In this document: one piece after another, positions 53,348-62,662 of the stretch
Layout: every line of letters starts with the position of its first letter
Numbering within the stretch: position 1 is the stretch's first letter
Source of the DNA: Zhihengliuella salsuginis
GTDB taxonomy: Bacteria > Actinomycetota > Actinomycetes > Actinomycetales > Micrococcaceae
DNA: 64,000 bases
Assembly (NCBI RefSeq): GCF_014651715.1
Contig: NZ_BMXK01000008.1
Coordinates: forward strand, 124,001-188,000
Direction of reading: 5' to 3'
Notes under the pieces: model-generated
Seen by the model: only the letters and a program-made list of their open reading frames with translations
Database searches by the model: none
Told to the model about the DNA's origin: nothing
Made by a program: the position numbers and the translations under genes

Positions 53348-54028
53348 CTAGTCTAGTGGAGAGGACCCCGCCTCGACTAACGAGATCACGGCCTCGACGG
53401 TCTGCTCGAAGTCCAGATCCGACGAATCCAGCGTGTAGACGCCGTCCGTGGCGGTCGTGAAATTGGACACGGTGGAGTCCTTGGCGTCCCGTTCGACGAC
53501 CTGGCGCTTCAGCGCAGCACCGTCGACCTGCCCCAGCTGGAGCCCGCGCCGGCGCATCCGCGCCTCCTCCGAGGCCGTCAGGAGGATCCGGGTTTGGGCG
53601 TCGGGCGCCACCACGGTGGTGATGTCCCGCCCCTCGGCGACGATCCTGGCGTGCTCGCCGATCAGCTCCCGCTGGCGGCGCACCAGCTCGGCGCGCGCCT
53701 CGAGGTTCGTGGCCACCGCGGAGACCGACTCGGAGACGAACTGCTCCCGGATCGTGGCCGTCACGTCCGTGCCGTGGATGAGCACGCGCTCGGTCCCGGG
53801 GTCCGTGCTGATGTCCAGATCCGCGTCGCGGACGGCCTGCGCGACGGCGGCCGCGTCGGACAGGTCCGTGCCGGCGTCGAGGCAGTGCCACGTCACCGCA
53901 CGGTACATCGCCCCGGTGTCGAGGTAGGCGGCGTCGAGCCGGCGCGCGGCCTCCTTCGCCACCGAGGACTTGCCGGAGCCGGACGGTCCGTCGATGGCCA
54001 CGACGAGCCGTGACTGGGCTGCGATCAC
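53348..54028 (-). CDS. cmk: Cytidylate kinase
   Basis: 226 aa. P-loop [29 protein letters not shown], and [16 protein letters not shown] with RDAKDSTV in the lid/substrate region. Converts CMP/dCMP to diphosphates. GTG 54028 overlaps the tyrA stop (GTGA) and has GGAAGG 7 nt upstream. Part of the scpAB-rluB-tyrA-cmk-der run. Confidence 0.95.
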   Translation of the reverse strand: MIAAQSRLVVAIDGPSGSGKSSVAKEAARRLDAAYLDTGAMYRAVTWHCLDAGTDLSDAAAVAQAVRDADLDISTDPGTERVLIHGTDVTATIREQFVSESVSAVATNLEARAELVRRQRELIGEHARIVAEGRDITTVVAPDAQTRILLTASEEARMRRRGLQLGQVDGAALKRQVVERDAKDSTVSNFTTATDGVYTLDSSDLDFEQTVEAVISLVEAGSSPLD

Positions 54029-55140
54029 TGGATCACCTTCCACTTTCGTTGAATCAAAAATTCTGTGAGTTCGGCGCTGCGGCCGGGCAGCACGGAGATC
54101 TCCACCATGCCGACCTGGTGCCCGGAGGAGTGCTCCATGCGCAGGTCCTCGAGGTTGATCCCCGCCTCGCCGACCGCGGTCAGCAGCTCGGCGATCTGGC
54201 CGGGCCGGTCGTCCACGATCACCGTGACGACGGCGAACGCCTGCGGCGGCGCACCGTGCTTGCCCGGGATGCGCGCCTGCCCGGCGTTGCCCTGGCTCAT
54301 GAGCTCGGCGAGGTCGAGGAGCGCGCCGTCCGCCCCGGGGTCCTCGAGGGTCCCGATGAGCCGGTTCAGGTCCTCGCGCAGGCCGTGGAGGATCTCCACC
54401 AGCTCTGCGGAGTTGTGGCTCAGGATCTGGATCCAGAGCTTGGGGTCGGACGCGGCGATACGCGTCGTGTCCCGCAGCCCGTTGCCCGCCAGGGCCAGTG
54501 CGTGCGCGGGAGCGTTCATGAGCCGCGACGCCAGCAGCGACGAGGCGATCTGGGGGAAGTGCGAGACCAGAGCGACCGCGGCGTCATGCTCCTCGGCACC
54601 CAGCCGCACCACCGTCGCCCCCAGGTCGATGGCGGCGTCGGCGGCGATGCGCACGGAGGCGGGATCCGACTCCGGGTGGGCGCAGACGACCCACGGCATG
54701 GCTGTGAACAGCTCCCCGCGCGCGGCGGCGGGCCCCGACTTCTCCCGCCCGGCCATGGGGTGGGTGCCGACGTAGCGGCCCAGCTGCACGGCGCTCAGGC
54801 GACCGGCGTCGACGTCGTCCTGCAGCGCGTGCAGGATCGAGACCTTCACCGAGGCGATGTCGATCACGGTCGCACCCGGGTAGGCGCGCAGCGCGTCGCG
54901 GACGACGGCGGCCGCCACGTCCGGCGGCGCGGCGACGACGACGAGCTGCGGATCCAGCGCCTCGCCGGCGCCGAGCACGCGGCCCGCACCGATGTCCTGG
55001 GCCACGAGCTGCGCCGTGGGCGACGGGTCCGACAAGCGGACGTCGACTCCGAGCCGGCTCAGCCCGAGCCCGACGCTCGCGCCGAGGAGCCCGGTCCCGA
55101 GGATCAGGACGGGCCCGCTCACGTGGTGTGCACTCGCCAC
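54025..55140 (-). CDS. tyrA: Prephenate dehydrogenase
   Basis: 371 aa. Rossmann motif LILGTGLLGASVGLGLSR at the N-terminus, THPMAGREKSGPAAA and SHFPQIASSLLA in the catalytic domain, and a C-terminal ACT domain (VIVDDRPGQIAELLTAVGE) that should bind tyrosine for feedback. GTG 55140 with AAGGGAAG. Tyrosine-pathway step linked to aroA and aroG elsewhere in the window. Confidence 0.94.
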   Translation of the reverse strand: MASAHHVSGPVLILGTGLLGASVGLGLSRLGVDVRLSDPSPTAQLVAQDIGAGRVLGAGEALDPQLVVVAAPPDVAAAVVRDALRAYPGATVIDIASVKVSILHALQDDVDAGRLSAVQLGRYVGTHPMAGREKSGPAAARGELFTAMPWVVCAHPESDPASVRIAADAAIDLGATVVRLGAEEHDAAVALVSHFPQIASSLLASRLMNAPAHALALAGNGLRDTTRIAASDPKLWIQILSHNSAELVEILHGLREDLNRLIGTLEDPGADGALLDLAELMSQGNAGQARIPGKHGAPPQAFAVVTVIVDDRPGQIAELLTAVGEAGINLEDLRMEHSSGHQVGMVEISVLPGRSAELTEFLIQRKWKVIQ

Positions 55141-55218
55141 ACTCTTCCCTTTCGCACGGGCGGATCGCTCCGCCGGACCGTTGACCGGCGCGCCGCAGGA
55201 GGGCGCAGCGGGTGCTGC

Positions 55219-56268
55219 CTACATGTCGACGGAGGCGAGCAGGTGCCCGACCTCCTGCGGACCGAGCTGGCGGACGACGCCCTGCTTCTGGTCGCCCAGG
55301 CGCAGCGGGCCCATCTCGAGGCGGACCAGGCGCTTGACCGGGAAGCCGACCGCGTCGAACAGGCGGCGGACGATCCGGTTTCGGCCCGAGTGCAGGACGA
55401 CCTCGATCAGGACCTTGCCCGGCGCCGAGTCGACCAGCTTGAAGGAGTCGACGTTCGCGAACCCGTCTTCGAGCTTGATGCCCTTCTTCATCTCAGCTCC
55501 GACGCCGTGCGGCAGCGGGCCGGCGACCTGGACGAGGTACTTCTTCGGCACCTCGTAGGACGGGTGGGTCAGGCGGTTGGCGAGCTCGCCGTCGTTCGTG
55601 AGGACCAGCAGGCCCTCGGTGTTCACGTCGAGCCGGCCGACGTGGAAGAGGCGCTCGCTCTTGTTCTTGACGAAGTCGGAGATGCACTTGCGGCCCTCCG
55701 GGTCCTCCATGGTGGAGACGACGCCGCGCGGCTTGTTGAAGACGTAGTACTTGAGGGTCTCGTTGAGCTGGATCCGCATCCCGTCGACGTGGATGGTGTC
55801 GCGGCTCGGATCGACGCGCATCCCCAGCTCGGTCACGGGCTCCCCGTTGACCTCGACGCGGCCTTCGGCGATCAGCTCCTCGCTGACACGGCGGGACGCG
55901 ACGCCGGCGTTGGCCATGACCTTCTGCAGGCGCACGCCGTCGGCATCGCTGCCGGCATCGCTTCCAGCGTTGGCCTGCTTGTCGCGCAGCGTGGGGCCGG
56001 TCGGCTTCCGCTTGGGCTTCTTCACCGCGCCGAGCTGGCGTCCGAAGCGCTCCTTCGCGAAGGCGCGCGAGGGCGCCTGACCGGTCTTGGAACCGGGCTT
56101 GCCGGCGGTCTTCTTGCCCTGCTTCGGGCCGCCCTTGCCGCTTCCCTTGCCCTTGCCGCTGTCCTGGCCCGCACCGCTCGTGCCGCCCTTGTCGGCGCCC
56201 GTCGAGTGCGACCGGGCCCCAGGCGTGTTTTTCCTACCGCGGCCGGAGCCGCCTGACGGAGACTGCAT
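55219..56268 (-). CDS. rluB: 23S rRNA pseudouridine synthase (RluB/RsuA family)
   Basis: 349 aa. An S4 domain (VRLQKVMANAGVASRRVSEE) and the RsuA-type catalytic motif GRLDVNTEGLLVLTNDGE (catalytic Asp) are present, with a conserved RNRIVRRLF near the C-terminus. The first about 105 residues are a low-complexity Gly/Lys/Ser-rich basic extension, probably RNA-binding and disordered. ATG 56268. Confidence 0.93.
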   Translation of the reverse strand: MQSPSGGSGRGRKNTPGARSHSTGADKGGTSGAGQDSGKGKGSGKGGPKQGKKTAGKPGSKTGQAPSRAFAKERFGRQLGAVKKPKRKPTGPTLRDKQANAGSDAGSDADGVRLQKVMANAGVASRRVSEELIAEGRVEVNGEPVTELGMRVDPSRDTIHVDGMRIQLNETLKYYVFNKPRGVVSTMEDPEGRKCISDFVKNKSERLFHVGRLDVNTEGLLVLTNDGELANRLTHPSYEVPKKYLVQVAGPLPHGVGAEMKKGIKLEDGFANVDSFKLVDSAPGKVLIEVVLHSGRNRIVRRLFDAVGFPVKRLVRLEMGPLRLGDQKQGVVRQLGPQEVGHLLASVDM

Positions 56269-56325
56269 GATGGTGTGTCCTTACGTTGAAGCGTGTGGTG
56301 GGTGCCGCCGATGGGCGGCGCTCCC

Positions 56326-56907
56326 CTACGGGTTGCCGTCCATTGCGTCGAGTTCGTCGATGCCCGGCAGGTGCGGCGAGAGCTGGGGCAGCTCCGAAAT
56401 ACTGCCCAACCCCAATCTTTCCAGAAAATACGACGTCGTCTGGTACAGCACCGCTCCCGTCTCCGGGTCGGTGTCCGCCTCCTCGATCAATCCGCGTGTG
56501 GCCAGCGTCCGCATGACAGAGTCTACGTTCACTCCGCGGATCGCGGCGATCCGGCCGCGCGCGACGGGTTGGCGGTAGGCCACGACCGCAAGCGTTTCCA
56601 GGGCCGCCTGGGTGAGGCGGGCGGTCTGCCCGTCGATGACGAACCGGGAGACGAAGGGAGCAAAATCACGCCGCGAGAAGAAGCGCCAGCCTCCGCCGAC
56701 CTCGCGCAGCTCGAATCCGCGGTCCTGGAGCGAGTCGCGGATCTCGCAGAGGGCGCCGGCGACGTCGGCCGGATCGGCGCGCAGAACACCGGCCAGGCGG
56801 GCCGCGGTGACCGGCTCGTCGACGACCATGAGGACCGCCTCGACGCCCGCCTTCAGGCCGCCCGGCAGATCGTGCACGTCGGGGGCCTCGACAGGGTTCT
56901 CGCTCAT
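56326..56907 (-). CDS. scpB: Segregation and condensation protein B
   Basis: 193 aa, two winged helices (LKAGVEAVLMVVDEPVTAAR; LTQAALETLAVVAYRQPVAR with GVNVDSVMRTLATRGLIEE). Forms the SMC-ScpA-ScpB condensin that compacts and segregates chromosomes. ATG 56907 overlaps the scpA stop (ATGA). Confidence 0.95.
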   Translation of the reverse strand: MSENPVEAPDVHDLPGGLKAGVEAVLMVVDEPVTAARLAGVLRADPADVAGALCEIRDSLQDRGFELREVGGGWRFFSRRDFAPFVSRFVIDGQTARLTQAALETLAVVAYRQPVARGRIAAIRGVNVDSVMRTLATRGLIEEADTDPETGAVLYQTTSYFLERLGLGSISELPQLSPHLPGIDELDAMDGNP

Positions 56908-57779
56908 GCCGTCTCCTCGCCCGCGCCCACCGGATCCGGCGCATCGTCGTATTCTTCCTGCAACTGGTCTGCGCTCCAGCCGGCCTCCGCGTCCGCCCAT
57001 GCGACGCGCAACTCCCCCAACGGGTCCGCCTGGTCGAAGTCGACGGCCTTGTCGCGGTACATCTCCAGCAGGGCCAGAAAACGGGCGACGACCACGAGGG
57101 TGGAATCGGCGTCGTGGGCCAGGTCGGCGAAGCTCAGCCATCCCCCGGCCTGCAGCCGGTCGGCGATGACCGCCGCCTGCTCGCGCACGCTGACGGCCGG
57201 TGCGTGCAGGTGCTCGAGCCCGACCTCGGTGGCGGGGACGGGCTTGGGGGCGAGGGCCTTCTCGGCGATCGCGGCGAAGTCCTCGGCGTTCGTCTTCCAG
57301 AGCAGTTCGGGAAGCAGCGCCGCGAACCGGGGTTCGAGGGATACCTGGCGGGGGAAGCGGCCGCCCTCGGCGTCGAAGCGCTGGCGCAGCTCCCCCGCCA
57401 CCGCCTTGAAGGCCTTGTACTGGAGCAGGCGGGCGAACAGGAGGTCCCTCGCCTCGAGGAGCGAGATGTCCTCCTCGGACTCGACCTCGCCGGAGGGGAC
57501 GAGCCGGGCCGCTTTGAGGTCGAGGAGTGTGGCGGCGACGACGAGGAACTGGGTCGTCTCGTCCAGCGCCCGGTTCCCGACGCGGCCCCGCAGCTCCCTG
57601 ATGTAGGCGATGAACTCGTCGGTGACCGCCGCCAACGCGATCTCGGTGATGTCGAGCTGCCGTTTGCCGATGAGGTTCAGCAGCACCTCGAACGGGCCCG
57701 AGAAGTGCTCGAGGGTAACGGCGAAGCCGGCGGATTCCTCCGCCGGCTCCTCCGTCCGTCCTTCGATCAGCGAGTCCAT
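56904..57779 (-). CDS. scpA: Segregation and condensation protein A
   Basis: 291 aa kleisin. N-terminal FSGPFEVLLNLIGKRQLDIT and DEFIAYIREL bind the SMC neck; FLVVAATLLDLKAARLVPSG is the middle signature; the C-terminus binds the SMC cap. ATG 57779. Follows parA by 26 nt on the same strand, as in the mycobacterial Rv1708-Rv1710 arrangement. Confidence 0.95.
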   Translation of the reverse strand: MDSLIEGRTEEPAEESAGFAVTLEHFSGPFEVLLNLIGKRQLDITEIALAAVTDEFIAYIRELRGRVGNRALDETTQFLVVAATLLDLKAARLVPSGEVESEEDISLLEARDLLFARLLQYKAFKAVAGELRQRFDAEGGRFPRQVSLEPRFAALLPELLWKTNAEDFAAIAEKALAPKPVPATEVGLEHLHAPAVSVREQAAVIADRLQAGGWLSFADLAHDADSTLVVVARFLALLEMYRDKAVDFDQADPLGELRVAWADAEAGWSADQLQEEYDDAPDPVGAGEETA

Positions 57780-57805
57780 GGTCCCGTCCCGACGTGATGC
57801 TCGGG

Positions 57806-58705
57806 CTACGGAGCACCGCCCCGGGAGATGAGCTCCTTGGCGAGGGTGCGGTAGGCGTCGGCCCCCGGGTGGTTCGCCGCGTAGCTCGTGATGGGCTCGG
57901 CGGCCACGTTGGCGTCCGCGAACTTGATCGTCCGCTTGATCACGGTCTCGAAGACCCGGTCCCCGAAGGCCTCGAGCAGGCGTCCGAGCACCTCGCGGCC
58001 GTGCAGCGTCCGCGCGTCGTACATCGTCGCGAGCACGCCGTCGATCGACAGGTTCGGATTCAGGCGGTCCTGGACCTTCTCGATGGTCTCCACCAGCAGG
58101 GCCACGGCTCGCAGGGCGAAGAACTCCGCGGTCAGCGGGATGATCACACCGTGCGCGGCAGTCAGCGCGTTGACCGTGAGCAGGCCGAGCGAGGGCTGGC
58201 AGTCGATCAGGATGACGTCGTAGTCGTCGGCGACCTTGCGCAGGGACATGGCCAGCACCTGCTCACGGGCCACCTCGTTGACGAGCTGAACCTCCGCGGC
58301 GGAGAGATCGATGTTCGCCGGCAGGAGGTCGATCCCGTCGACGCCCGTCTCGATGAGCGCGTCCGCGATCTCCGTGTTCCGGTCCATCAGCACGTTGTAG
58401 ACGGTGACGTCCAGATCATGCGGCTGGATGCCGAAACCGGCGGAGAGGGCGCCCTGCGGGTCGAAGTCGACCAGCAGCACCTTGCGCCCGTATTCGGCCA
58501 GGGACGCGGCCAGGTTGATCGTGGACGTCGTCTTGCCGACGCCGCCCTTCTGGTTCACCATCGCGATGATGCGCGCCGGCCCGTGCTCGGCGAGCGCCGG
58601 CGGCTCGGGGAACTCCGTGAGGGGTCGCCCCGTCGGCCCCGTCGCGGGCGGCTCCTTCAGCAAGCCGCCGGTACGGGCGCGAGTACTACCCTTGACCTCA
58701 CTCAC
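57806..58705 (-). CDS. parA: ParA/Soj-family ATPase linked to scpAB
   Basis: 299 aa. Deviant Walker A VNQKGGVGKTTSTINLA (about residue 50), Walker A' VDFDPQGALSAGFG, Walker B VILIDCQPSLGLL. GTG 58705 (SEVKGSTRAR). The N-terminal 45 residues are Pro/Gly-rich. No parB or parS is nearby; the canonical parAB pair usually sits near the origin, so this is a second, scpAB-associated ParA. Repeated CCTTGAAG elements lie upstream. Confidence 0.9.
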   Translation of the reverse strand: MSEVKGSTRARTGGLLKEPPATGPTGRPLTEFPEPPALAEHGPARIIAMVNQKGGVGKTTSTINLAASLAEYGRKVLLVDFDPQGALSAGFGIQPHDLDVTVYNVLMDRNTEIADALIETGVDGIDLLPANIDLSAAEVQLVNEVAREQVLAMSLRKVADDYDVILIDCQPSLGLLTVNALTAAHGVIIPLTAEFFALRAVALLVETIEKVQDRLNPNLSIDGVLATMYDARTLHGREVLGRLLEAFGDRVFETVIKRTIKFADANVAAEPITSYAANHPGADAYRTLAKELISRGGAP

Positions 58706-58746
58706 GGTATCAATCACTTCTCTTCGTCGATTGGTTCCTGTTGTCG

Positions 58747-58826
58747 CTTCAAGGCTAACCCCGGCGCCTGCGCAAGCTGCGGCTAAAGAGCCCCGGCGAG
58801 CCTTTACCTTGAAGTACAACTGGAGG
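58747..58826. promoter_or_regulatory. Inverted CTTCAAGG/CCTTGAAG pair upstream of parA
   Basis: CTTCAAGG (58747-58754) and CCTTGAAG (58807-58814) are inverted 60 bp apart; the second sits in TGAAGTACAACTGGAGG (58810-58826), 13 of 17 positions like the palindrome region upstream of the ResR-like gene. Confidence 0.45.
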
Positions 58827-58839
58827 GTTGCGCCGCACG

Positions 58840-60150
58840 CTAGTGGGCGGAGGACTCCAGCAACGCCTCGTCGAACGGCCGCTCCCCGGACAGCACCGCG
58901 CGGTTCTGCTCGACGTCGAGCTCCCCCGTCCATTTGCCGATCAGCAGGGTGGCGACGGCGTTCCCGGTGAAGTTCGTCAGCGCGCGGGCCTCGGACATGA
59001 ACTTGTCGATGCCGACGATCACGCCCATGCCGTCCAGCAGGTCCGGACGGTGGGCCTGCAGTCCGGCGGCCAGAGTCGCGAGGCCGGCCCCGGTGACGCC
59101 GGCGGCTCCCTTGGACGCGATGATCATGAAGACCAGCAGACCGATCTGCTCGCCGAGCGACATCGGCGTGCCCATGGCCGTCGAGACGAACAGGGCCGCC
59201 ATCGTCAGGTAGATCGCCGTTCCGTCGAGGTTGAACGAGTACCCGGTCGGCACGGTGATGCCGACGACGGGCTTCGAGACGCCCGCGTGCTCCATCTTGG
59301 CGATCAGGCGCGGCAGGGCCGACTCGGAGGACGAGGTGGAGAAGATCAACAGGTACTCGCGGGCCAGGTACTTCAGCAGCGCGAAGATGCTCACGCCCGT
59401 GATGGCCTTCAGCAGACCGCCCAGCACCACCACGATGAACACGGCGCAGGTGATGTAGAAGCTGGCCATGAGGATGAACATCGAGCCGATCGCGGCCCAG
59501 CCGGTCGCGCCGACCACCGCGGCGATCGCTCCGAAGGCCCCGATCGGGGCGATCCACATGATCATCATCATCAGGCGGAAGACGACGGCCTGGACGTTTC
59601 GGACGGCGCCGAGCACCGGCTCGCCCGCGGCACCCATGGACTGCAGGGCGAAGCCGACCAGCAGGGCGAGGACGAGCGTGGGCAGCACCGCGATGTCGCC
59701 CGGGATCATGCCGAGCAGGAAGTCCACCGTGTGGTTGGACTCTCCGGCGGCGGCCGTGTCGTACGGTTCCAGCTTCAGGCCCTCGCCCGGGTGGATGAGG
59801 TTGCCGACGAACAGGCCCAGCGCCAGGGCGAAGGTGGACATGATCATGAAGTAGCCGAGAGCGAGGCCGCCCACCTTGCCGACCGTCGCGGCCTTCGCGA
59901 TCGAGCCGACCCCGAGCACGATCGTGCAGAAGATGACGGGAGCGATGATCATCTTGATCAGGGCGATGAATCCGGTCGCCAGGGGCTTGAGACTCTTGCC
60001 CAGCTCGGGCGCGAGCAGGCCGACGGCCGCGCCGAGGACCACGGCCGCGATGACCATGATGTAGAGCCAGTGGGTGCGGTCCTTCTTGGGCTTCGGCCCG
60101 GCCGGCTGCCGGGGTGCGGGCTGCTCCGCGAGTTCGGTTGGCGTCGCCAT
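58840..60150 (-). CDS. dctA: Dicarboxylate/amino acid:cation symporter (DctA-like)
   Basis: 436 aa, DAACS family. Re-entrant loop STSSSESALPRLIAK, PTGYSFNLDGTAIYLTMAAL and the second loop SKGAAGVTGAG are diagnostic. Na+/H+-coupled uptake of C4-dicarboxylates is most likely because a CitA/DcuS-type sensor is divergent from it. ATG 60150; a consensus TTGACA lies at 60245-60250 on the minus strand without a good -10. Confidence 0.9.
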   Translation of the reverse strand: MATPTELAEQPAPRQPAGPKPKKDRTHWLYIMVIAAVVLGAAVGLLAPELGKSLKPLATGFIALIKMIIAPVIFCTIVLGVGSIAKAATVGKVGGLALGYFMIMSTFALALGLFVGNLIHPGEGLKLEPYDTAAAGESNHTVDFLLGMIPGDIAVLPTLVLALLVGFALQSMGAAGEPVLGAVRNVQAVVFRLMMMIMWIAPIGAFGAIAAVVGATGWAAIGSMFILMASFYITCAVFIVVVLGGLLKAITGVSIFALLKYLAREYLLIFSTSSSESALPRLIAKMEHAGVSKPVVGITVPTGYSFNLDGTAIYLTMAALFVSTAMGTPMSLGEQIGLLVFMIIASKGAAGVTGAGLATLAAGLQAHRPDLLDGMGVIVGIDKFMSEARALTNFTGNAVATLLIGKWTGELDVEQNRAVLSGERPFDEALLESSAH

Positions 60151-60327
60151 CGTGGGTTCTCCTTAGAATGCAGGGGGCCGCCGCGGCTTCAGGGCGCGTG
60201 ACGGGAGGTGTCCGGTCGCACGTCGAGAGACCGCGCGGATTCGCTGTCAATCCTGAACCCGCCTGTGATTTGCCCCACGGTTGCGTTCATACTGTTCACA
60301 CCCAATCCACCTGGAGGTGGTCGACGC

Positions 60328-61917
60328 GTGAGTCTGGCGTCCCGGCTGTTCATCTGGCAGCTCGTCCTCATCACCGTGCTCGCCGTCGCCCTCGGCGCGG
60401 TCAGCTACCGGAACACCGCGGCGCAGATCCACGAGGACGCCGCGGCCCGCGTAGTCAGCGTCGCCGCCACCCTGGCGCACGATCCGTTCGTGCGCTCCTC
60501 CGCCGGATCCGCGGACGCCTCTGCGCAGCTGCAGGAGTTCGCCCTCGAGGTCACGACCGGGGCCCACGTCGACTTCGTGACGGTCATGGAGCCTGACGGG
60601 ACGCGGCTGACGCACCCCGACCCGGCGGAGATCGGCGGCATCTACCTCGGGACCCGCGACCAGGCGCTGAGCGGGCGGGTCCACGTCGAGCAGTACGTCG
60701 GCACGCTCGGCCCGTCGGTCCGGGCCATCGCACCGGTGCACGACGACGGCGGCGGCATCGTCGCGCTCGTCGCCGTCGGCGTGACACTCGAATCGATCAA
60801 CGTGGCCCTCGCCTCGGACATCCCCGCGATCGTCCTGGTCGCCGTCGTCGCCATCGCGTTCGGCGCCGTCGGCTCCTATCTGGTCAGCCGGTACCTGGGC
60901 CGCACCACCCTGGGGCTGGGGCCCGAGGAGCTGCGCCGTCGCTTCACCTACTACAACTCGGCGCTGCACTCACTGCGGGAGGGCCTGCTGCTCGCCGACG
61001 CCCGCGGACGGCTGGTCCTCTACAACGACCGGGCGGCCGACCTGCTCGGGCTGCCCCGTCTCCCGGCCGACGCCCGCGGCGGCAGCGACTTCGCGCACTA
61101 CCTCCCGCCGACGATGCGCGACCTGCTGGCCAGCGGACGCCGCGCATCCGACGAGGTCCACATCAGCGACGACCGCATCCTCATCGCCTCGCAGCATCCG
61201 GCCGAGGGCGGCGGCACCGTCACCACCGTGCAGGACCACACCCAGGTCCAGTCCCTGACCGGCGAGCTGGAGACCATGCGCACGCTGACGAACGCCCTGC
61301 GCGCCCAGACCCACGAGCACGCCAACCGCCTCCACACGGTGGGCGTGCTGATCGAGCTCGGGCGCACCGACGAGGCCCTCGCGTTCGCCGTCGAGGACCG
61401 CCAGGCCTCGCAGGAGCTGACGGACGACGTCGTGCGCCGCATCGACGAGCCGTTCCTGTCGGCGCTGCTCGTCGGGAAGGCGGCGGAGGCCCACGAGCGC
61501 GGGATCGAGCTGACCCTGAGCGCCTCGGGTATGCTGGCGGACGGAGCCGTCGACGCCCGGGACCTCGTGACGATCACGGGCAACCTGCTCGACAACGCCT
61601 TCGACGCCGCCGCGTCCGGCGAGCGCCGGGTCTGGGCGGACTTCGCGGCCAGCAGCGACGAGCTGACGATCTCCGTGGCGGACTCGGGCGACGGCATCGA
61701 CCCGGAGCTCATCGAGGAGTTCCTCCGCTTCGGGGTCTCCTCGAAATCGGGCGAGCCGCGCGGGCTCGGCCTGGCGCTGGTTCGGCAGTCGGTCCGCCGC
61801 CTCGGCGGCACACTCGAGATCGAGAACGACGGCGGCGCCATCTTCACGGTGTCGCTGCCCCTGGCCGCCGCGGTACCGCCGGCGGGGAACCCGGAAGCGA
61901 GGAGCACGGACGAATGA
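60328..61917 (+). CDS. CitA/DcuS-type sensor histidine kinase
   Basis: 529 aa. Two helices (about 10-30 and 170-195) flank an extracellular ligand domain (FVTVMEPDGTRLTHPDP), then a PAS domain (ALHSLREGLLLADARGR), the H-box THEHANRLHTVG with phospho-accepting His, and the ATPase N/G boxes NLLDNAFDAA and GLGLALVRQSV. GTG 60328 has GGAGGTGG 7 nt upstream. Senses a di- or tricarboxylate, probably to control dctA. Stop overlaps the regulator start (ATGA). Confidence 0.92.
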   Translation: MSLASRLFIWQLVLITVLAVALGAVSYRNTAAQIHEDAAARVVSVAATLAHDPFVRSSAGSADASAQLQEFALEVTTGAHVDFVTVMEPDGTRLTHPDPAEIGGIYLGTRDQALSGRVHVEQYVGTLGPSVRAIAPVHDDGGGIVALVAVGVTLESINVALASDIPAIVLVAVVAIAFGAVGSYLVSRYLGRTTLGLGPEELRRRFTYYNSALHSLREGLLLADARGRLVLYNDRAADLLGLPRLPADARGGSDFAHYLPPTMRDLLASGRRASDEVHISDDRILIASQHPAEGGGTVTTVQDHTQVQSLTGELETMRTLTNALRAQTHEHANRLHTVGVLIELGRTDEALAFAVEDRQASQELTDDVVRRIDEPFLSALLVGKAAEAHERGIELTLSASGMLADGAVDARDLVTITGNLLDNAFDAAASGERRVWADFAASSDELTISVADSGDGIDPELIEEFLRFGVSSKSGEPRGLGLALVRQSVRRLGGTLEIENDGGAIFTVSLPLAAAVPPAGNPEARSTDE

Positions 61918-62636
61918 TCCCCAGCAGCGACGACGTACCGGTCTGGAACGTGCTGGTCGTCGACGACGAGCCGATCACCGCCGCCGCCCACGTCGACTTC
62001 GTGGGCCGCGTCGAGGGCTTCCGCGCCGTCGGGCGCGCCGGGTCGGGGCGGGAGGCGCTGAGCCGGCTGGACGAGCTGCAGGCGGCCGGCGAGCGGGTCG
62101 ACCTCATCCTGCTGGACATGAACCTGCCGGATCTGCACGGCCTCGACGTGGCGCGCCGGATCCGCGGCCGCGGCTACACGGTGGACATCATCGCCATCAC
62201 GGCCGTGCGCGACCTCGCCGTCGTCCGGACGGCCGTTTCGGCGGGCATCACCCAGTACCTCATCAAGCCGTTCTCGTTCGCGTCCTTCCGGGCGAAGCTG
62301 GACGGCTTCCGGCAGTTCCACAGCACGCTCGGCCCTGCGCACCCCGGCTCGTCGGCCACCCAGGACTCGATCGACAACGCGTTCGCCGCGCTCCGCCCGC
62401 AGACCGCCGTCCCGCTGCCCAAGGGGCTCATCCCCGAAACGCTCACCCAGGTCACCGGACACCTCGAGGCCGCCCGCGGGCCCCGGTCCGCCACCGAGGT
62501 CGCGGAGGCCCTGAACATGTCGCGCGTGACGGCCCGGCGGTACCTCGAGCACCTGGCCGCCGCCGAGCGCGCCACCCGGCAGCCGCGCCACGGGACCCGG
62601 GGCCGGCCGGAGTACGAGTACCTCTGGCGCACCTGA
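61914..62636 (+). CDS. CitB/DcuR-type response regulator
   Basis: 240 aa. Receiver domain with DDEP, phospho-acceptor in LLDMNLPDLHG, and LIKPFSFASF; the C-terminal HTH is SATEVAEALNMSRVTARRYL. ATG 61914 overlaps the kinase stop. The linker contains a Pro/Ala-rich stretch. Likely activates dctA divergently. Confidence 0.93.
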   Translation: MIPSSDDVPVWNVLVVDDEPITAAAHVDFVGRVEGFRAVGRAGSGREALSRLDELQAAGERVDLILLDMNLPDLHGLDVARRIRGRGYTVDIIAITAVRDLAVVRTAVSAGITQYLIKPFSFASFRAKLDGFRQFHSTLGPAHPGSSATQDSIDNAFAALRPQTAVPLPKGLIPETLTQVTGHLEAARGPRSATEVAEALNMSRVTARRYLEHLAAAERATRQPRHGTRGRPEYEYLWRT

Positions 62637-62641
62637 ACTCC

Positions 62642-62662
62642 CCCGGCCGGTCTCAGGCCGGG
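62642..62662. terminator. Small hairpin between convergent genes
   Basis: CCCGGCC (62642-62648) with GGCCGGG (62656-62662). It contains the stop of the synthetase gene; weak as a terminator. Confidence 0.35.
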
